The notes beneath the pieces are model-generated. The model had not been told where the DNA came from, did no database searches, and was given only the letters and a program-made list of their open reading frames with translations. Below are positions 8,567 to 17,572 of a stretch of DNA of 64,000 nucleotides, one piece after another. The DNA lies in NCBI RefSeq assembly GCF_023370075.1, contig NZ_CP097150.1:310001-374000 (forward strand), written 5' to 3'. The number at the start of each line of letters is the position of its first letter. Position 1 is the first letter of the stretch. Made by a program: the position numbers and the translations under genes. The stretch is from Deinococcus sp. QL22. GTDB lineage: Bacteria; Deinococcota; Deinococci; Deinococcales; Deinococcaceae.

Positions 8567-9565
8567 TCAGGAAGCTGCTCCAGGGGCCAGCAGTTCCAGC
8601 GTGCGGTGCTGGTGTTCTTCGGCAACGGCCAGGTTGACCAAGATCAGCTCATCGGCCTGCACTTCCCTAACCAACGCTTTAAGGCCACTCACCACGTCTG
8701 ACTGCGTGCCGACAATGGTGCGGTCAAGCATTCCCAGAATCTGCTGCGCCTGGGGGTGCCCTCGCACCGCCATGAGGTCCTCTGGACTCAGTGCTTGTCC
8801 ACGGCCCAGAAAAGTCTGGAGCCAGCCATCTTCAGCCCGCCTCCGCTGGTCACGGGCCGTACTGGTGTCGTCCGCAGCAATCACGTTGACAGCCGCTATC
8901 AAGTGCGGTTTCGCATCCGGGCCTGCGAGTGGGCCGCGGGCGTCGAAGGTCTCCCGGTACATCCGGGCCGCTTCATTCAGCGCTGCGGGAGCAAAGTGAG
9001 AAGCGAAAGCATAGGGCAGGCCGAACTGGGCGGCCAATTGTGCACCGAACAGTGATGATCCAAGGATGTACAGCGGCACATGGGTTCCCGCACCCGGGTA
9101 GGCGTTCACGCCAGAGATGCGCGAATCCCCACTGAGGTAACCGTGCAGCTCGAGGACGTCGTTGGGAAAATGGTCTGCTTCGCGTCCGTCGCGCCGCAGT
9201 GCACGCATGGTCGCCCCGTCCGTTCCGGGGGCGCGGCCCAGGCCCAGGTCAATGCGGCCTGGATAGAGCGTTTCCAGCATGCCGAATTGCTCCGCGATCA
9301 CCAGCGGCGAGTGATTGGGCAGCATGACGCCACCCGCGCCCACCCGCAGATGCTCGGTCTGCGCGGCCACGTGCTGAATCATTAGAGAGGTCGCCCCCGA
9401 CGCGATGGTGGGCGCGTTGTGGTGCTCGGCAAACCACAGGCGGTGATAGCCGAGCCGGTCGGCGGTGCGGGCCAGCCGCACACTCCGGGCGATGCCTTCA
9501 GCGGCAGGTTCATCTTTATGGACTCGGGTGAGGTCAAGCAGGGACAGGGGAACAGCAAAAGTCAT
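8567..9565 (-). CDS. LLM-class flavin-dependent oxidoreductase
   Basis: This 332-residue luciferase-like monooxygenase (MsnO8-type subgroup) begins MTFAVPLSLLDLTRV and contains RLWFAEHHN near residues 44-52, GAGGVMLPNHSPL and the subgroup motif LYPGRIDLGLGRAPGTD near 105-121. It uses reduced flavin to oxidise small molecules. The start at 9565 is chosen over the longer frame because AGGAG lies 8 nt upstream. It has no evident operon partner. Confidence 0.9.
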   Translation of the reverse strand: MTFAVPLSLLDLTRVHKDEPAAEGIARSVRLARTADRLGYHRLWFAEHHNAPTIASGATSLMIQHVAAQTEHLRVGAGGVMLPNHSPLVIAEQFGMLETLYPGRIDLGLGRAPGTDGATMRALRRDGREADHFPNDVLELHGYLSGDSRISGVNAYPGAGTHVPLYILGSSLFGAQLAAQFGLPYAFASHFAPAALNEAARMYRETFDARGPLAGPDAKPHLIAAVNVIAADDTSTARDQRRRAEDGWLQTFLGRGQALSPEDLMAVRGHPQAQQILGMLDRTIVGTQSDVVSGLKALVREVQADELILVNLAVAEEHQHRTLELLAPGAAS

Positions 9566-9634
9566 AGGGCATTCTCCTAAGAAACGGTTGGACTTTACGG
9601 TGAGCGAAGCCTGGAGCCTAAAAGTGGAAGGCAT

Positions 9635-9790
9635 TCAGTCGGGTGTGTGGCCTGCACTGGGGTCGCGGCAAGCCGAGGGCAGGGGTGATCTGAACTTCAG
9701 ACCACCCCTGCGATGACCGTTGACCACGTTTGGGAGGCTTGTTGCTGATTGCTTCGGCACGTCGTGGCGGAAACGCTGGTGCGGGCATGA
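9635..9790 (+). repeat. Small non-coding repeat (SNR-like), copy 1
   Basis: About 155 bp are related, in inverted orientation, to 15425-15605. Shared blocks include GTGTGGCC, GAGGGCAGGGGTG, GACCACGT and GCGGAAACGCTGGTGCG. The core folds as GCAGGGGTG...CACCCCTGC with a short loop. Short dispersed repeats of this kind are known from Deinococcus radiodurans; whether this is a known class needs a search. Confidence 0.6.
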
Positions 9791-9946
9791 GGGTGGAGGC
9801 GGGTAATCTCGGCGTGCAACCTCAGACCTTCTTGTGCGCGTTTCCGTCGTGTGAACCGGGAGTGCTGGTCGTGCTCCAAGACATTCTTCAAGCGGCGTTG
9901 CGAGCGTTTGCCGATGAGGCGAGGCCAGCGCCGAGAATGCCAATGT

Positions 9947-10549
9947 TCATGGTGGACTTTTGGTGGTGTCTGGGCGGTCATACCCGCTCTGAATCAGGGG
10001 GCGGAGGCGCTTGGCGTCATCCGTAAACCCTGCCCCTCGGATCCAGGCGACGGCCGTCGTAGCCAGGAACAGGTCACGCGACTGTACCTCAGGGCGGACA
10101 TGGCCCTGCCGTTGAGCCGCTTGGAGGAACTCATCCGTCATCGCAATCAACTGATCGCAGGGGTAAGTCAATGGACTGTCCGGTGCGCTTGCCCGGGCCG
10201 CCGCCATCAGGGGTTCAGGCAGGCCGCTAAAGGCATTGAGGTAGTCCTCCAGGGCGCACAACCAGTGCTGCAGGGCCTCATCCGAGTCGGCAATCTGGAT
10301 CAGGGTTGCGCGACGCGCGACCAATTCCTGGGAGTGGAGCTGTAGAACCGCCGCCAGCAGGGCCTCGCGGGTCGGGAAATGACGGTAGAGCGTCCCCGGT
10401 CCGATTCCTGCTTCCTTGGCGATAGCGTCCAGTGAGGTGCCGATGCCGTGCCTTTGGAAATGACGCTGTGCTGTATCCAGGATGGTGGCGCGGTTGCGGA
10501 TGACGTCGGTGCGGGGTTTACGTGGGGGCGGGGCTTCCGTAGAGATCAG
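9947..10549 (-). CDS. TetR-family repressor of the adjacent MFS gene
   Basis: The frame encodes about 200 residues: HTH (RATILDTAQRHFQRHGIGTS, then LDAIAKEAGIGPGTLYRHFPTREALL) and a ligand domain with RDLFLATTAVAWI. The DNA-binding part lies upstream of the first ATG, GTG or TTG. After the in-frame TAA at 10556-10558 the only start-like codons are CTG 10549-10547 and ATC 10546-10544, right behind GGAGG. Either a rare CTG/ATC start is used or the start codon is mutated. It lies divergent to the MFS pump with a strong palindrome between them, so it almost certainly represses that pump. Confidence 0.8.
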   Translation of the reverse strand: MISTEAPPPRKPRTDVIRNRATILDTAQRHFQRHGIGTSLDAIAKEAGIGPGTLYRHFPTREALLAAVLQLHSQELVARRATLIQIADSDEALQHWLCALEDYLNAFSGLPEPLMAAARASAPDSPLTYPCDQLIAMTDEFLQAAQRQGHVRPEVQSRDLFLATTAVAWIRGAGFTDDAKRLRPLIQSGYDRPDTTKSPP

Positions 10550-10578
10550 TCCTCCTTATCGAAGTGAGTGGGCGTGGC

Positions 10579-10608
10579 TTGACAATAGGGAGACTATCTC
10601 CCTATTGT
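10579..10608 (+). promoter_or_regulatory. MFS promoter overlapped by a perfect palindromic operator
   Basis: TTGACA (10579-10584) and TATTGT (10603-10608), with an 18-nt spacer, form a promoter toward the MFS gene. The spacer and boxes are covered by a perfect inverted repeat with 12-bp arms (ACAATAGGGAGA, 3-nt centre CTA, complement) at 10582-10608. This is a typical TetR operator. Confidence 0.8.
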
Positions 10609-10663
10609 TGAAAAAGCAAACGGAGACCAAATCCGTTTTAATTTGACTTCTTGGAGACCCTGT

Positions 10664-10705
10664 ATGACGCCACACCTCCCTTCTTTCCCGAGGCTTCTTT
10701 CATGA
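10664..10705 (+). CDS. Leader peptide, 13 aa, coupled to the MFS gene
   Basis: ATG 10664 follows GGAGA with good spacing and opens MTPHLPSFPRLLS, ending TGA 10703-10705. The stop overlaps the likely MFS start ATG 10702 as ATGA. The Pro-rich 13-codon leader could couple translation or sense stalled ribosomes (inference). Confidence 0.45.
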   Translation: MTPHLPSFPRLLS

Positions 10706-12180
10706 TTACCCAACCCCTTTCTGCACCTGTAGCCGCAGTCCAAGACGCCCGCAACCGTGCCATCATCTTGGTTCTCCTGATCGCTGCGTTCGTCGTCGTG
10801 CTGAACGAAACCATCATGAACGTGGCCCTGCCGACCCTGATCGACGAATTTCAGGTCACGGCGGGCGTCGCGCAATGGTTGACTACGGCGTTCATGCTGA
10901 CCATGGCCGTGGTCATTCCCATCACTGGCTTTCTGATGCAGCGGCTGTCATCACGTGCCGTGTTTTTTGTAGCCATGGGGACCTTCACTGTCGGGACGCT
11001 GCTGGCGGCCGTCGCCCCTACCTTTGGGCTGCTCCTGTTGGCGCGGGTGGTGCAGGCGGTTGGCACAGCCATCATGATCCCGCTCTTGTTCACCACGGTC
11101 ATGACCTTGATTCCTGCTGAGCGGCGCGGCGCCGTGATGGGTAGCATCAGTATCGTCATCGCCGTCGCCCCCGCCCTGGGGCCGACCGTCAGCGGACTGA
11201 TTCTCCAATCCATGTCCTGGCGCTTCATGTTCGTGTTCGTCCTGCCGTTCTCGATTGCCGCCCTGATCTACGGCGCGCGGACGCTCGTGAACTTCAGCGA
11301 GCCGCGGCGCCTGTCTCTGGATCTGGTGTCGTTGCCCCTGTCAGCGGTGGGCTTCGGCGGTCTGGTGTACGCGCTGAGTCGCCTGGGTGAATCACCGGCG
11401 GGCCTCAGTGACCCGTTGGTCAGCATTTCGCTGGCTCTCAGTGTGCTGAGTCTCCTCCTGTTCGTCTGGCGGCAGCAGGTGCTCCAACGCCAGGACATGC
11501 CGCTGCTGGATCTTCGCGCACTGCGTTACCCCATGTTCACGTTGGGCGTCGTGCTGATCATGCTGCTGGCTATAGTCTTCTTTGGCGGCGCCATCCTGCT
11601 GCCTCTGTACCTCCAAGAAGTTCGCGGCCTGAGCACCCTGCAGACCGGGTTCCTCGTCCTGCCTGGCGGAGTCTTGATGGGCGTGCTTGCGCCAACGATC
11701 GGGCGGCTGTACGACCGTCACGGCCCGGCGGTGCTGGCGACTCCAGGGGCGATTCTCCTGACCCTGTCGCTCTGGAGCTTCAGCCGGATCACGGCCGAGA
11801 CCGGTACACCGGTGCTGTTGGCCCTGCACCTTGTGATGAGCGTCGGGCTGGCCTTGACCTTTACCCCACTGTTCACGGCCGCGACCAGTCCGCTTCCTGC
11901 TCGCCTGTACTCCCACGGCAGCGCCATTATGAACACGTTTCAGCAGGTGGCCGGCGCAGCCGGGACTGCGCTGTTAATCACGGTGATGACCGGGCAAATC
12001 ACGCGTGCGCTGGCCGAAGGGGTCGCGTTGCCGCTGGCCCGCGCAGAAGGGGTGCGAGCGGCCTTTGGGATGGCCACAAGCACGGCCCTGGTGCTGACCT
12101 TGCTGGTAGCGTTTATGCGCCGCGCCCCCTCGCCTGATGGAGCCGATGCCGATGCAGCACGTGTTCACGCCGGGCACTAA
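10702..12180 (+). CDS. MFS drug/H+ antiporter, DHA2 (14-TM) type
   Basis: The 492-residue protein has about 14 hydrophobic segments and the DHA2 hallmarks: NETIMNVALPTLIDEF in TM1, WLTTAFMLTMAVVIPITGFL in TM2, RVVQAVGTAIMIPL and the antiporter-type APALGPTVSGLIL near residue 160. It should export drugs or other hydrophobic compounds across the cytoplasmic membrane. I use ATG 10702 because it overlaps the leader-peptide stop; a TTG start at 10651 is the alternative. Expression is probably controlled by the divergent TetR protein. Confidence 0.92.
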   Translation: MITQPLSAPVAAVQDARNRAIILVLLIAAFVVVLNETIMNVALPTLIDEFQVTAGVAQWLTTAFMLTMAVVIPITGFLMQRLSSRAVFFVAMGTFTVGTLLAAVAPTFGLLLLARVVQAVGTAIMIPLLFTTVMTLIPAERRGAVMGSISIVIAVAPALGPTVSGLILQSMSWRFMFVFVLPFSIAALIYGARTLVNFSEPRRLSLDLVSLPLSAVGFGGLVYALSRLGESPAGLSDPLVSISLALSVLSLLLFVWRQQVLQRQDMPLLDLRALRYPMFTLGVVLIMLLAIVFFGGAILLPLYLQEVRGLSTLQTGFLVLPGGVLMGVLAPTIGRLYDRHGPAVLATPGAILLTLSLWSFSRITAETGTPVLLALHLVMSVGLALTFTPLFTAATSPLPARLYSHGSAIMNTFQQVAGAAGTALLITVMTGQITRALAEGVALPLARAEGVRAAFGMATSTALVLTLLVAFMRRAPSPDGADADAARVHAGH

Positions 12181-12240
12181 GAGACTGACCTTGACTTGAT
12201 CCCTGTTTGTCGGTTCATTCCGATTCAATCAGGAATGGCG

Positions 12241-12325
12241 GTGAAAGGAAAACGGTACACCAAACTGCGGATTCTGAAGATCCTTGGGTAGGGAGAAGCT
12301 GGGCAACCGCTGGAAGGCAAAGTAC
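12241..12325 (+). pseudogene. IS3-type OrfA N-terminal remnant
   Basis: GTG 12241 opens VKGKRYTKLRILKILG, then a TAG, then GEAGQPLEGKVRG in the same frame. This resembles the opening of IS3-family OrfA proteins (KGKRYT..QIL.IL.EAEAG). It is very short and degraded. Confidence 0.35.
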
Positions 12326-12340
12326 GAGGAGAGATCTAGA

Positions 12341-12380
12341 ATGAACATTGGAATTCTTGGTGTTGGAAATATCGGTAAAC
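12341..12380 (+). pseudogene. Start of a dinucleotide-binding protein cut by the IS5 element
   Basis: ATG 12341 behind AGGAGA (12327-12332) opens MNIGILGVGNIGK, the GxGxxG nucleotide-binding start typical of F420-dependent NADP reductases and related Rossmann proteins. After 13 codons the insertion sequence begins. No matching continuation appears on the far side, so the rest was lost. Confidence 0.5.
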
Positions 12381-13273
12381 TAGACCTCTTGCGAAAGTCA
12401 TGACTGGCAAGCTCGAGTGAGGTTGCAGAGCGCGGCAATGAGTTGAACCCGGAGGGCGAAGCGACGACGCCGATGGCGATACACCTCCTTCAGCACGCGA
12501 AAGACCTTCATGCGGCGGATCACGTGCTCTACGCCTTGTCGGGTGTGTGCCAGCACCCGATTCTCTTGACGCTGTTCGGCAGAGAGGGGCGACGCTTGCG
12601 TCGCCTTGTGCGTGGTAATGGCATGCCCATGGCTCCGCCAAAGTCCTTGGTACCCCGCGTCCCCGATCAGAGCCGTATCGTGGGGCAACCGCACGCCAGA
12701 CTGACGGAATAGCTTCAGGTCATGCACCGCCCCAGCACTCGTGGCGGTGCCCAAGATGCGCTGAGTCACGGTGCAGATCAGCACCTGGAACTTCAGGGTA
12801 TGGCGTTTTTTCTTGCCGCTGTACCAGCGGCGCTGCTTTTTTTGGGCCGTTCACACGGCACTTCAGAAGCATCGACGCGGGCGATGCTATAGACGAGCTG
12901 CGCTTCTTGAAACACGCGTTTTCTGGGCATCTGGAACTGTGCACTGGCAATCAAGGCCGCTTCCACGCGTTCCACCGTGCGGTGCACAGTGGTTTCATGC
13001 ACGCCCCAGTCGTCACCCAAATGTGCAAAAGTACGGTACTCACGCCAGAATTCCAGCGTCATGAGCAGTTGTTCGGCCACGCTGAGTGCGGCTGGGCGGC
13101 CAGATTTCTTCTTGCGTCCTTCGCGGAGGGTCAGCACCTCTTCCATTTCGGCAAAGGTTTCCGGGTACACCCCAGTACGTCGACGAAACTGCTTGCGGTT
13201 CATCTTCAGCGTGCGTGTCAGACGGTCTCGCTCCACGCAGCCAGCTTAGCCCACGACTTTCGCAAGAGGTCTA
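12381..13273 (-). mobile_element. IS5-family insertion sequence (IS427-like)
   Basis: The 893-bp element is bounded by 19-bp perfect terminal inverted repeats TAGACCTCTTGCGAAAGTC (12381-12399 and 13255-13273). The outermost TA is probably the target duplication. It contains one transposase gene in two frames. It interrupts the dinucleotide-binding gene on its left. Confidence 0.9.
12398..13236 (-). CDS. IS5-family transposase, two frames joined by -1 frameshift
   Basis: OrfA (13236-12793, 147 aa) carries an HTH region and the first catalytic part DASEVPCERP. OrfB (to 12398) carries GDAGYQGLW and GVEHVIRRMKVFRVL with the second Asp and the Glu. The frames join by -1 slippage at a run of seven A on the coding strand (12837-12843), giving exactly 280 codons. 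Programmed frameshifting at such runs is established for IS5/IS427 elements. Fused, it reads ERPKKKQRRWYSGKKKRHT, the expected family sequence. Probably active. Confidence 0.85.
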
Positions 13274-13276
13274 CTG

Positions 13277-13591
13277 TTGACGTTGGGCGGATGTTTTGTC
13301 GGGCTTCAGGGTAACCTCTGGGTGGTCAAAGATCGGGATGGCACACCTGTGGCGTTCCCAGAGGACGTTGTGCCTGGGCTTGTCGTTCTCCTGGAACGGG
13401 TGCCAGCAGATTTTGACGACGAACTTAGAAGCCTCCTGCGAGCCGAAGGGCTCAATCCACAGTGTGCTGAGCCCTTTCCCTTGCCCATGATTCTCCGTCT
13501 TAGCCTGGAATGGCCGAGTGAACACTGGCAGGAACTGGCCCGCACCTGGGTTGAAACGTTGCAGTGCGTCCATGCGGTCATGAGCGCATGA
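13277..13591 (+). CDS. Hypothetical protein, 104 aa, perhaps 5'-truncated
   Basis: The frame starts at TTG 13277, 4 nt beyond the IS end, without a ribosome site. It reads GCFVGLQGNLWVVKDRDGTPVAFPEDVVPGLVVLLERVPADFDDELRSLLRAEG. Composition is good coding sequence. It may be the tail of a gene whose head was removed when the IS inserted. No family recognised. Confidence 0.45.
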   Translation: MTLGGCFVGLQGNLWVVKDRDGTPVAFPEDVVPGLVVLLERVPADFDDELRSLLRAEGLNPQCAEPFPLPMILRLSLEWPSEHWQELARTWVETLQCVHAVMSA

Positions 13592-13767
13592 GAGCTCACG
13601 GCCGTCAACGGCCGCACACAGCGACATCGGCAGCGGGCAAAACGCCCCCTAAAACACGCTCGAAGACCTGAGATAATCTTCTGAGAACTGTGTCTGGCAG
13701 CTCTTCAGGCCGTTTACATACGCGTTTTAGCCTCGCCACTCCTCAGACGGCCACGCCTTCTCCTGCA

Positions 13768-14745
13768 TTACAATTCTACCCGTCGGCCCTCCCGCGCTGA
13801 TTGCAAAAGAGCATCCAGCACCCTGGCCTGCTGCACCGCGTCTTCAGGCGGATACAGTGCCGTTTCCTCACCCCGCACCACCCGCTGAAAATGGGCGGCC
13901 ATCAGCGCGTAGCCGTTGCCGGGGTCTATGGTCTGCCTCTTACCGTCGCGGGTCAGGATGAACTCAGGCTCATCGCTGAAGAACGCCCGATCCAGTTCCA
14001 TTACTCCGCCCGTCCCCAGCACCTGCGAGCGGCCAATCCGGCCTCCGGACAGCCAGTCAAAGCCGCAATCGATACTGGCCAGCGCCCCACTGCCGACATG
14101 GCTGTAATCCAGTACGGCGGACATCGATACGTCCACACCGTCTGGCGTCCAGCGCGCCTGGGCGGTGACGCTTAAGGGTTCACCCAGCAGCATCCGGGCC
14201 TCGTTGACTGGATAACAGCCGATGTCGTAGAGCGCGCCGCCCCCCAGCCCAGGTTGCAGGCGAATATCCCCGGCATTCCGCACGGTGAAGCCGAAGGCCC
14301 CGCGGTAGGCCCGGACCTCGCCGAGGTCACCGCCACGAACCGCGTCCAGCAGGGCGCGGTGCTGCGGCGTGAAGCGATAGGCGAAGCCTTCCAGCAAGAT
14401 CCGCCCGCTGGCCCCAGCCACATCGGCCAGCTCGCGCGCCTCCTGGGCATTCAGGGTCAGCGGTTTCTCGGTCAGCACATGCTTCCCTGCCTGAAGGCTG
14501 GCGGTACTCCAGGGCAGGTGCAGGGCGTTGGGCAGCGCGATGTAAACCGCGTCTAGATCGGCATCGATGACGTCTTGGTAACCGCCAGTGGTGGGGATCT
14601 CCCAGTCACTGGCAAAGGTTTGCACGCGGGCGGACTGTGGCTCCCGTGCGCCGAGCATCGTTACCTCACCTCCAGCGGCCCGAATGGCTGGAATGAAGGC
14701 CCGAGCGATGCGGGCCGCGCCAAGAATGCCCCAGCGAAAGGTCAT
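13768..14745 (-). CDS. Gfo/Idh/MocA-family oxidoreductase
   Basis: The 325-residue NAD(P)-dependent sugar oxidoreductase opens [17 protein letters not shown] (Rossmann fold) and has the family motif [12 protein letters not shown] near residue 94, whose Lys is catalytic, followed by the C-terminal substrate domain ([15 protein letters not shown] near 180). It acts on a sugar, inositol or related polyol in the cytoplasm. The start at 14745 is chosen from the canonical N-terminus; a longer frame to 14808 lacks motif support. It stands alone. Confidence 0.92.
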   Translation of the reverse strand: MTFRWGILGAARIARAFIPAIRAAGGEVTMLGAREPQSARVQTFASDWEIPTTGGYQDVIDADLDAVYIALPNALHLPWSTASLQAGKHVLTEKPLTLNAQEARELADVAGASGRILLEGFAYRFTPQHRALLDAVRGGDLGEVRAYRGAFGFTVRNAGDIRLQPGLGGGALYDIGCYPVNEARMLLGEPLSVTAQARWTPDGVDVSMSAVLDYSHVGSGALASIDCGFDWLSGGRIGRSQVLGTGGVMELDRAFFSDEPEFILTRDGKRQTIDPGNGYALMAAHFQRVVRGEETALYPPEDAVQQARVLDALLQSAREGRRVEL

Positions 14746-14901
14746 ACCCTTACCATAGCGCCTTGGGCAACGCAGGCTGTTCGGCCCGCTCTGGTCAACT
14801 CTCCGCACTGAGGTTCCTCCTATCTTCAGTTCAGTTGCACTTCAAACGGTGGTGTTGCCTTAACCGGATCGGGGGAGGCTGACTGTGCGTGACCGCTGCC
14901 C

Positions 14902-15234
14902 AGCCCTCCCGCCACCGTTTCCCCATGATCATCCTCCAGCACGCCGTCTGGCTCGATCACCGCTTTCCTCCCAGTGACCGGGACATTCAGGACTTGCGCC
15001 ACGGGCGCGGCCCAACAGGTCAGTCACGAGACGCTGCGCGAAGGGTGGATCAAGTTCGCCTCCCTCTTCGCTGAAGATGTACGCCACCGGGAACAGGGGC
15101 GGGGTTCCCGGTGGCCTCTGATGCAGGTGTCCGAGCATCCATGGCGTCCGGCGTTGGTGGTGCAGAGCCATGGATGACCACGGCTTCGTCCTCGACCTTC
15201 TCCTTCAGAGACATCGGGACGGAGAGCTGCATAG
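14902..15234 (+). pseudogene. IS6-family transposase remnant
   Basis: Three frames in a row give successive pieces of an IS6 transposase: HRFPMIILQHAVWLDHRFPP and SDRDIQDL; VSHETLREGWIKFASLFAED; DDHGFVLDLLLQRHRDGELH. Several frameshifts and lost segments make it dead. It is clearly older than the intact IS elements in the window. Confidence 0.65.
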
Positions 15235-15424
15235 ACCTTCCTGACCCGGCGGTGGGAAGACTCTGATGTCTCAGAGGTCATCCACACCGATGGGCGGCGA
15301 AGTGACGGGGCGGCGATCCAGGAACTCACCCGTCTGAATCCACGTCGACCACCCCCAGGTCATCTCCACGGCACGCTGCAACACGCAACTTGGATTCAAG
15401 CGACGAAAACGCGCTCAGGAAGTG

Positions 15425-15605
15425 TTGAGCCGACACGCCCGGACCTCTGAACTTTTACCAGTACACTCGCACCAGCGTTTCCGCCCTGATCCGAAGAGCG
15501 CATCAAAGACAAGCGTTCCAGACGTGGTCTGCGGTTGCGGCAGGGGTGGCTTGAACCTCAGGCCACCCCTGCCCTCCACCTGCTGCGCGGCAAGTGAAGG
15601 CCACA
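15425..15605 (-). repeat. Small non-coding repeat (SNR-like), copy 2
   Basis: This is the inverted partner of 9635-9790. Its core GGCAGGGGTGGC and complement form a strong hairpin around 15540-15575 (arms differ from copy 1 but pairing is kept). No protein is supported here. Confidence 0.6.
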
Positions 15606-15800
15606 CAACCTGGCAGACGCGGTGCGCTATCTCAGCAAATGAGGCTTGGCGGCAGTGAAACCTCGAGGAAGCCCAGCAAAGCCCCTCCGCGGCGGAGGAG
15701 GACTGTCAGTCAGCGGGCACTCAGCACTGAGTCGCGGGGCGCTGTTGAGATGACGCCGTGCGGGCATACGGGCTGGTGCGTGGGTAGAGTTGAATTTTCA

Positions 15801-15818
15801 CACTAATCAGGATTAGTG
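15801..15818. promoter_or_regulatory. Palindrome CACTAATC-AG-GATTAGTG
   Basis: A perfect 8-bp inverted repeat with a 2-nt centre stands in an otherwise featureless stretch (15606-15907). It is about 90 bp beyond the stop of the 271-residue gene. It looks like an operator more than a terminator because no T-run follows. Its partner is unknown. Confidence 0.35.
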
Positions 15819-15907
15819 CCAAAACCACCTCGACCCACCCGCCAGCCCTCCGGCCCATCAACGCACTCCTTGTTCTCGACCAGCCTCGCCCAGGGCGAAG
15901 ACGGCCA

Positions 15908-16723
15908 TCACCCTCCAGCCAGCTCCTTCCCCAGGCACGTCGCCATCATCGCCAGAAAGCCGCGCGTCTTCAGCGTCACCCGGGCAGGTTCAGGCGTCGG
16001 CAGTGAAGCGAGAGGCTCACCCCGGTCACGGATCAACAGGCCCGCAGCGACCGAGAGCGGCACGTCGGTGTCGGCCCCCGGCACATGGTCATGAAAGCGG
16101 TACCCTTCCGGCGCGTAGAGCCTCACCTTGGCCCCCAAATGTTCTTCCACCCGCAACCAATCCCCGCTGTACTGCACCCAACTCCCCAGCGGCGGCGGGA
16201 GGTGGACGGCTTCAGGCGCGTGCTGTTCTCGTTTCGCCGTCACTCTCGCAGGCAGCATGGCGTTCTCCCCAGTGCGCATCAACCGCACGAACAGCCCAGT
16301 CGGGTTGGTAATCCGGCACTGATGCACCACCAGCGCTCGGATGTCTTCCAGCACTGTCTTGACTCGTGTCAAGGGATTGCCGTAGCGGAGCAGGGAGCTG
16401 AGCACTTGCTTGGCATCCACCTTGGCTTCTTTTGCCAGCAGGTGTAGGTCAGCCAGTTCTGAACTGTCCAGATGGTGTTGTTTTTCTTGTTCTAAAGAAT
16501 CCCCCGTGTACATCCGGACACCTTGGGAAAAGATGCGCCTGAGCGTCTTCGGGCAACTGGCGAGGTGCTGCACCGAGTGTTCAAAGGTGGCGAGCTTCGC
16601 CAGCGTCAGCGTGACCAGTGCGAGGTCATAGGCCGTGGACTTTTGACCTCTCAGGTCATCGTTCAGGAGGACGGAGAGTTCCCGGAGAGTCATCTCCGGG
16701 TGAAGATTGGATACGTTCAGCAT
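15908..16723 (-). CDS. Hypothetical protein, 271 aa
   Basis: The frame has good codon usage and GAGGTG 8 nt before the ATG at 16723. The N-terminal half is helical (LRELSVLLNDDLRGQKSTAY, then ALVTLTLAKLATFEHSVQHL); the middle contains VLSSLLRYGNPLTRVKTVLEDIRALV and the C-terminal part is basic. No signal peptide or membrane segment is seen. The middle recalls helical DNA-replication accessory proteins, but no family can be claimed. Confidence 0.7.
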   Translation of the reverse strand: MLNVSNLHPEMTLRELSVLLNDDLRGQKSTAYDLALVTLTLAKLATFEHSVQHLASCPKTLRRIFSQGVRMYTGDSLEQEKQHHLDSSELADLHLLAKEAKVDAKQVLSSLLRYGNPLTRVKTVLEDIRALVVHQCRITNPTGLFVRLMRTGENAMLPARVTAKREQHAPEAVHLPPPLGSWVQYSGDWLRVEEHLGAKVRLYAPEGYRFHDHVPGADTDVPLSVAAGLLIRDRGEPLASLPTPEPARVTLKTRGFLAMMATCLGKELAGG

Positions 16724-16800
16724 CTTGCAACACCTCGTCTGGTGGTGTACCTTGGAGGCATCTAAGGGCTCCTCGGCACAACACTTCTTTGTTTGACTGG

Positions 16801-16825
16801 AAACTCACCTGGCCGGGTGAGTTTT
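16801..16825 (+). terminator. Hairpin with T-run
   Basis: AACTCACC, a 6-nt loop and GGTGAGTT followed by TT form an 8-bp stem. No gene precedes it directly on the plus strand; it lies 80 bp upstream of the 271-residue gene, so it could also be part of that gene's control region. Confidence 0.4.
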
Positions 16826-16993
16826 CGGTTGTGGGGCAGGTCATCCCCTTGTGCAGTGGTCAGCGATTCAGTTAGTCCATGGGAGGAGTATAAGCACAAA
16901 GCACCCCGGAAGGTGGCTGAATTGCGGTCTCCCCCGTGGTGTCAAGCTCGGTATTCTTGCTGCTGAAACGCTTGGGGTGGTGCGTCTCGCCAC

Positions 16994-17022
16994 GAAGAAA
17001 CCACCCTTTCGGGTGGCTTCTC
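16994..17022 (-). terminator. Rho-independent terminator of the pilin genes
   Basis: On the minus strand GCCACCC-GAAA-GGGTGG is followed by TTTCTTC. It lies about 45 bp after the stop of the first pilin gene. Confidence 0.7.
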
Positions 17023-17063
17023 CAACACATGCCTTGATCGTGCTTAGGCTCGTGGCGCGTGGC

Positions 17064-17525
17064 TTACCACTTGAAGACGCGATTCAGCCGCGTGCCGGAG
17101 ACGTTGGTTCCATCATTCTTGTTGTACATCAAGAACCCGGTGCCACTGGGGTGAAACACCTGAAAGGCAAAATTGTCACTGCCGGCATTGATGTTGTTCC
17201 CGACGCCGGCTCCTGGATTATTGGCCGGGGAGCTGTCCGGGCTTACTTGGACATTCTGTGCCGTGCAGGCTTCCCGCACGTCTTCGCCCATGCTCGCGAC
17301 CGGGGCCACGTACCCGCTGCCTTCGGCTTTGAACACCACTTGGGCGGTAACAATGGCCCGGCCACATTGCGCGGCGGCCACATCAAAGGGCTTTTTCTGT
17401 GCGCCCGCGAAGGTGGGGATGAGGATGGCCGCGAGCACGGCAATAATCGCAATCACTATAAGTAATTCAATTAAGGTGAAACCTTGAGTCTGGGTGGTTG
17501 GTCTGGAAAAACGCTGGGATGTCAT
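17064..17525 (-). CDS. Type IV pilin-like protein 1
   Basis: The 153-residue prepilin has a short leader (MTSQRFSRPTTQTQ) and the processing site G-FTLIELLIVIAIIAVLAAIL with Glu at position +5, the mark of type IV pilins. The C-terminal domain has a Cys pair (QCGRAI and EACTAQ) that could form a disulfide. AGGAG 6 nt before ATG 17525 fixes the start. The next pilin gene lies 47 bp upstream on the same strand, so they form a tandem pair. Exported and assembled by a pilus machine encoded elsewhere. Confidence 0.9.
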   Translation of the reverse strand: MTSQRFSRPTTQTQGFTLIELLIVIAIIAVLAAILIPTFAGAQKKPFDVAAAQCGRAIVTAQVVFKAEGSGYVAPVASMGEDVREACTAQNVQVSPDSSPANNPGAGVGNNINAGSDNFAFQVFHPSGTGFLMYNKNDGTNVSGTRLNRVFKW

Positions 17526-17572
17526 AACGGCTCCTAGAGGATAAGAAAAAGCGGTGAGTGGACGGTCAGCCA

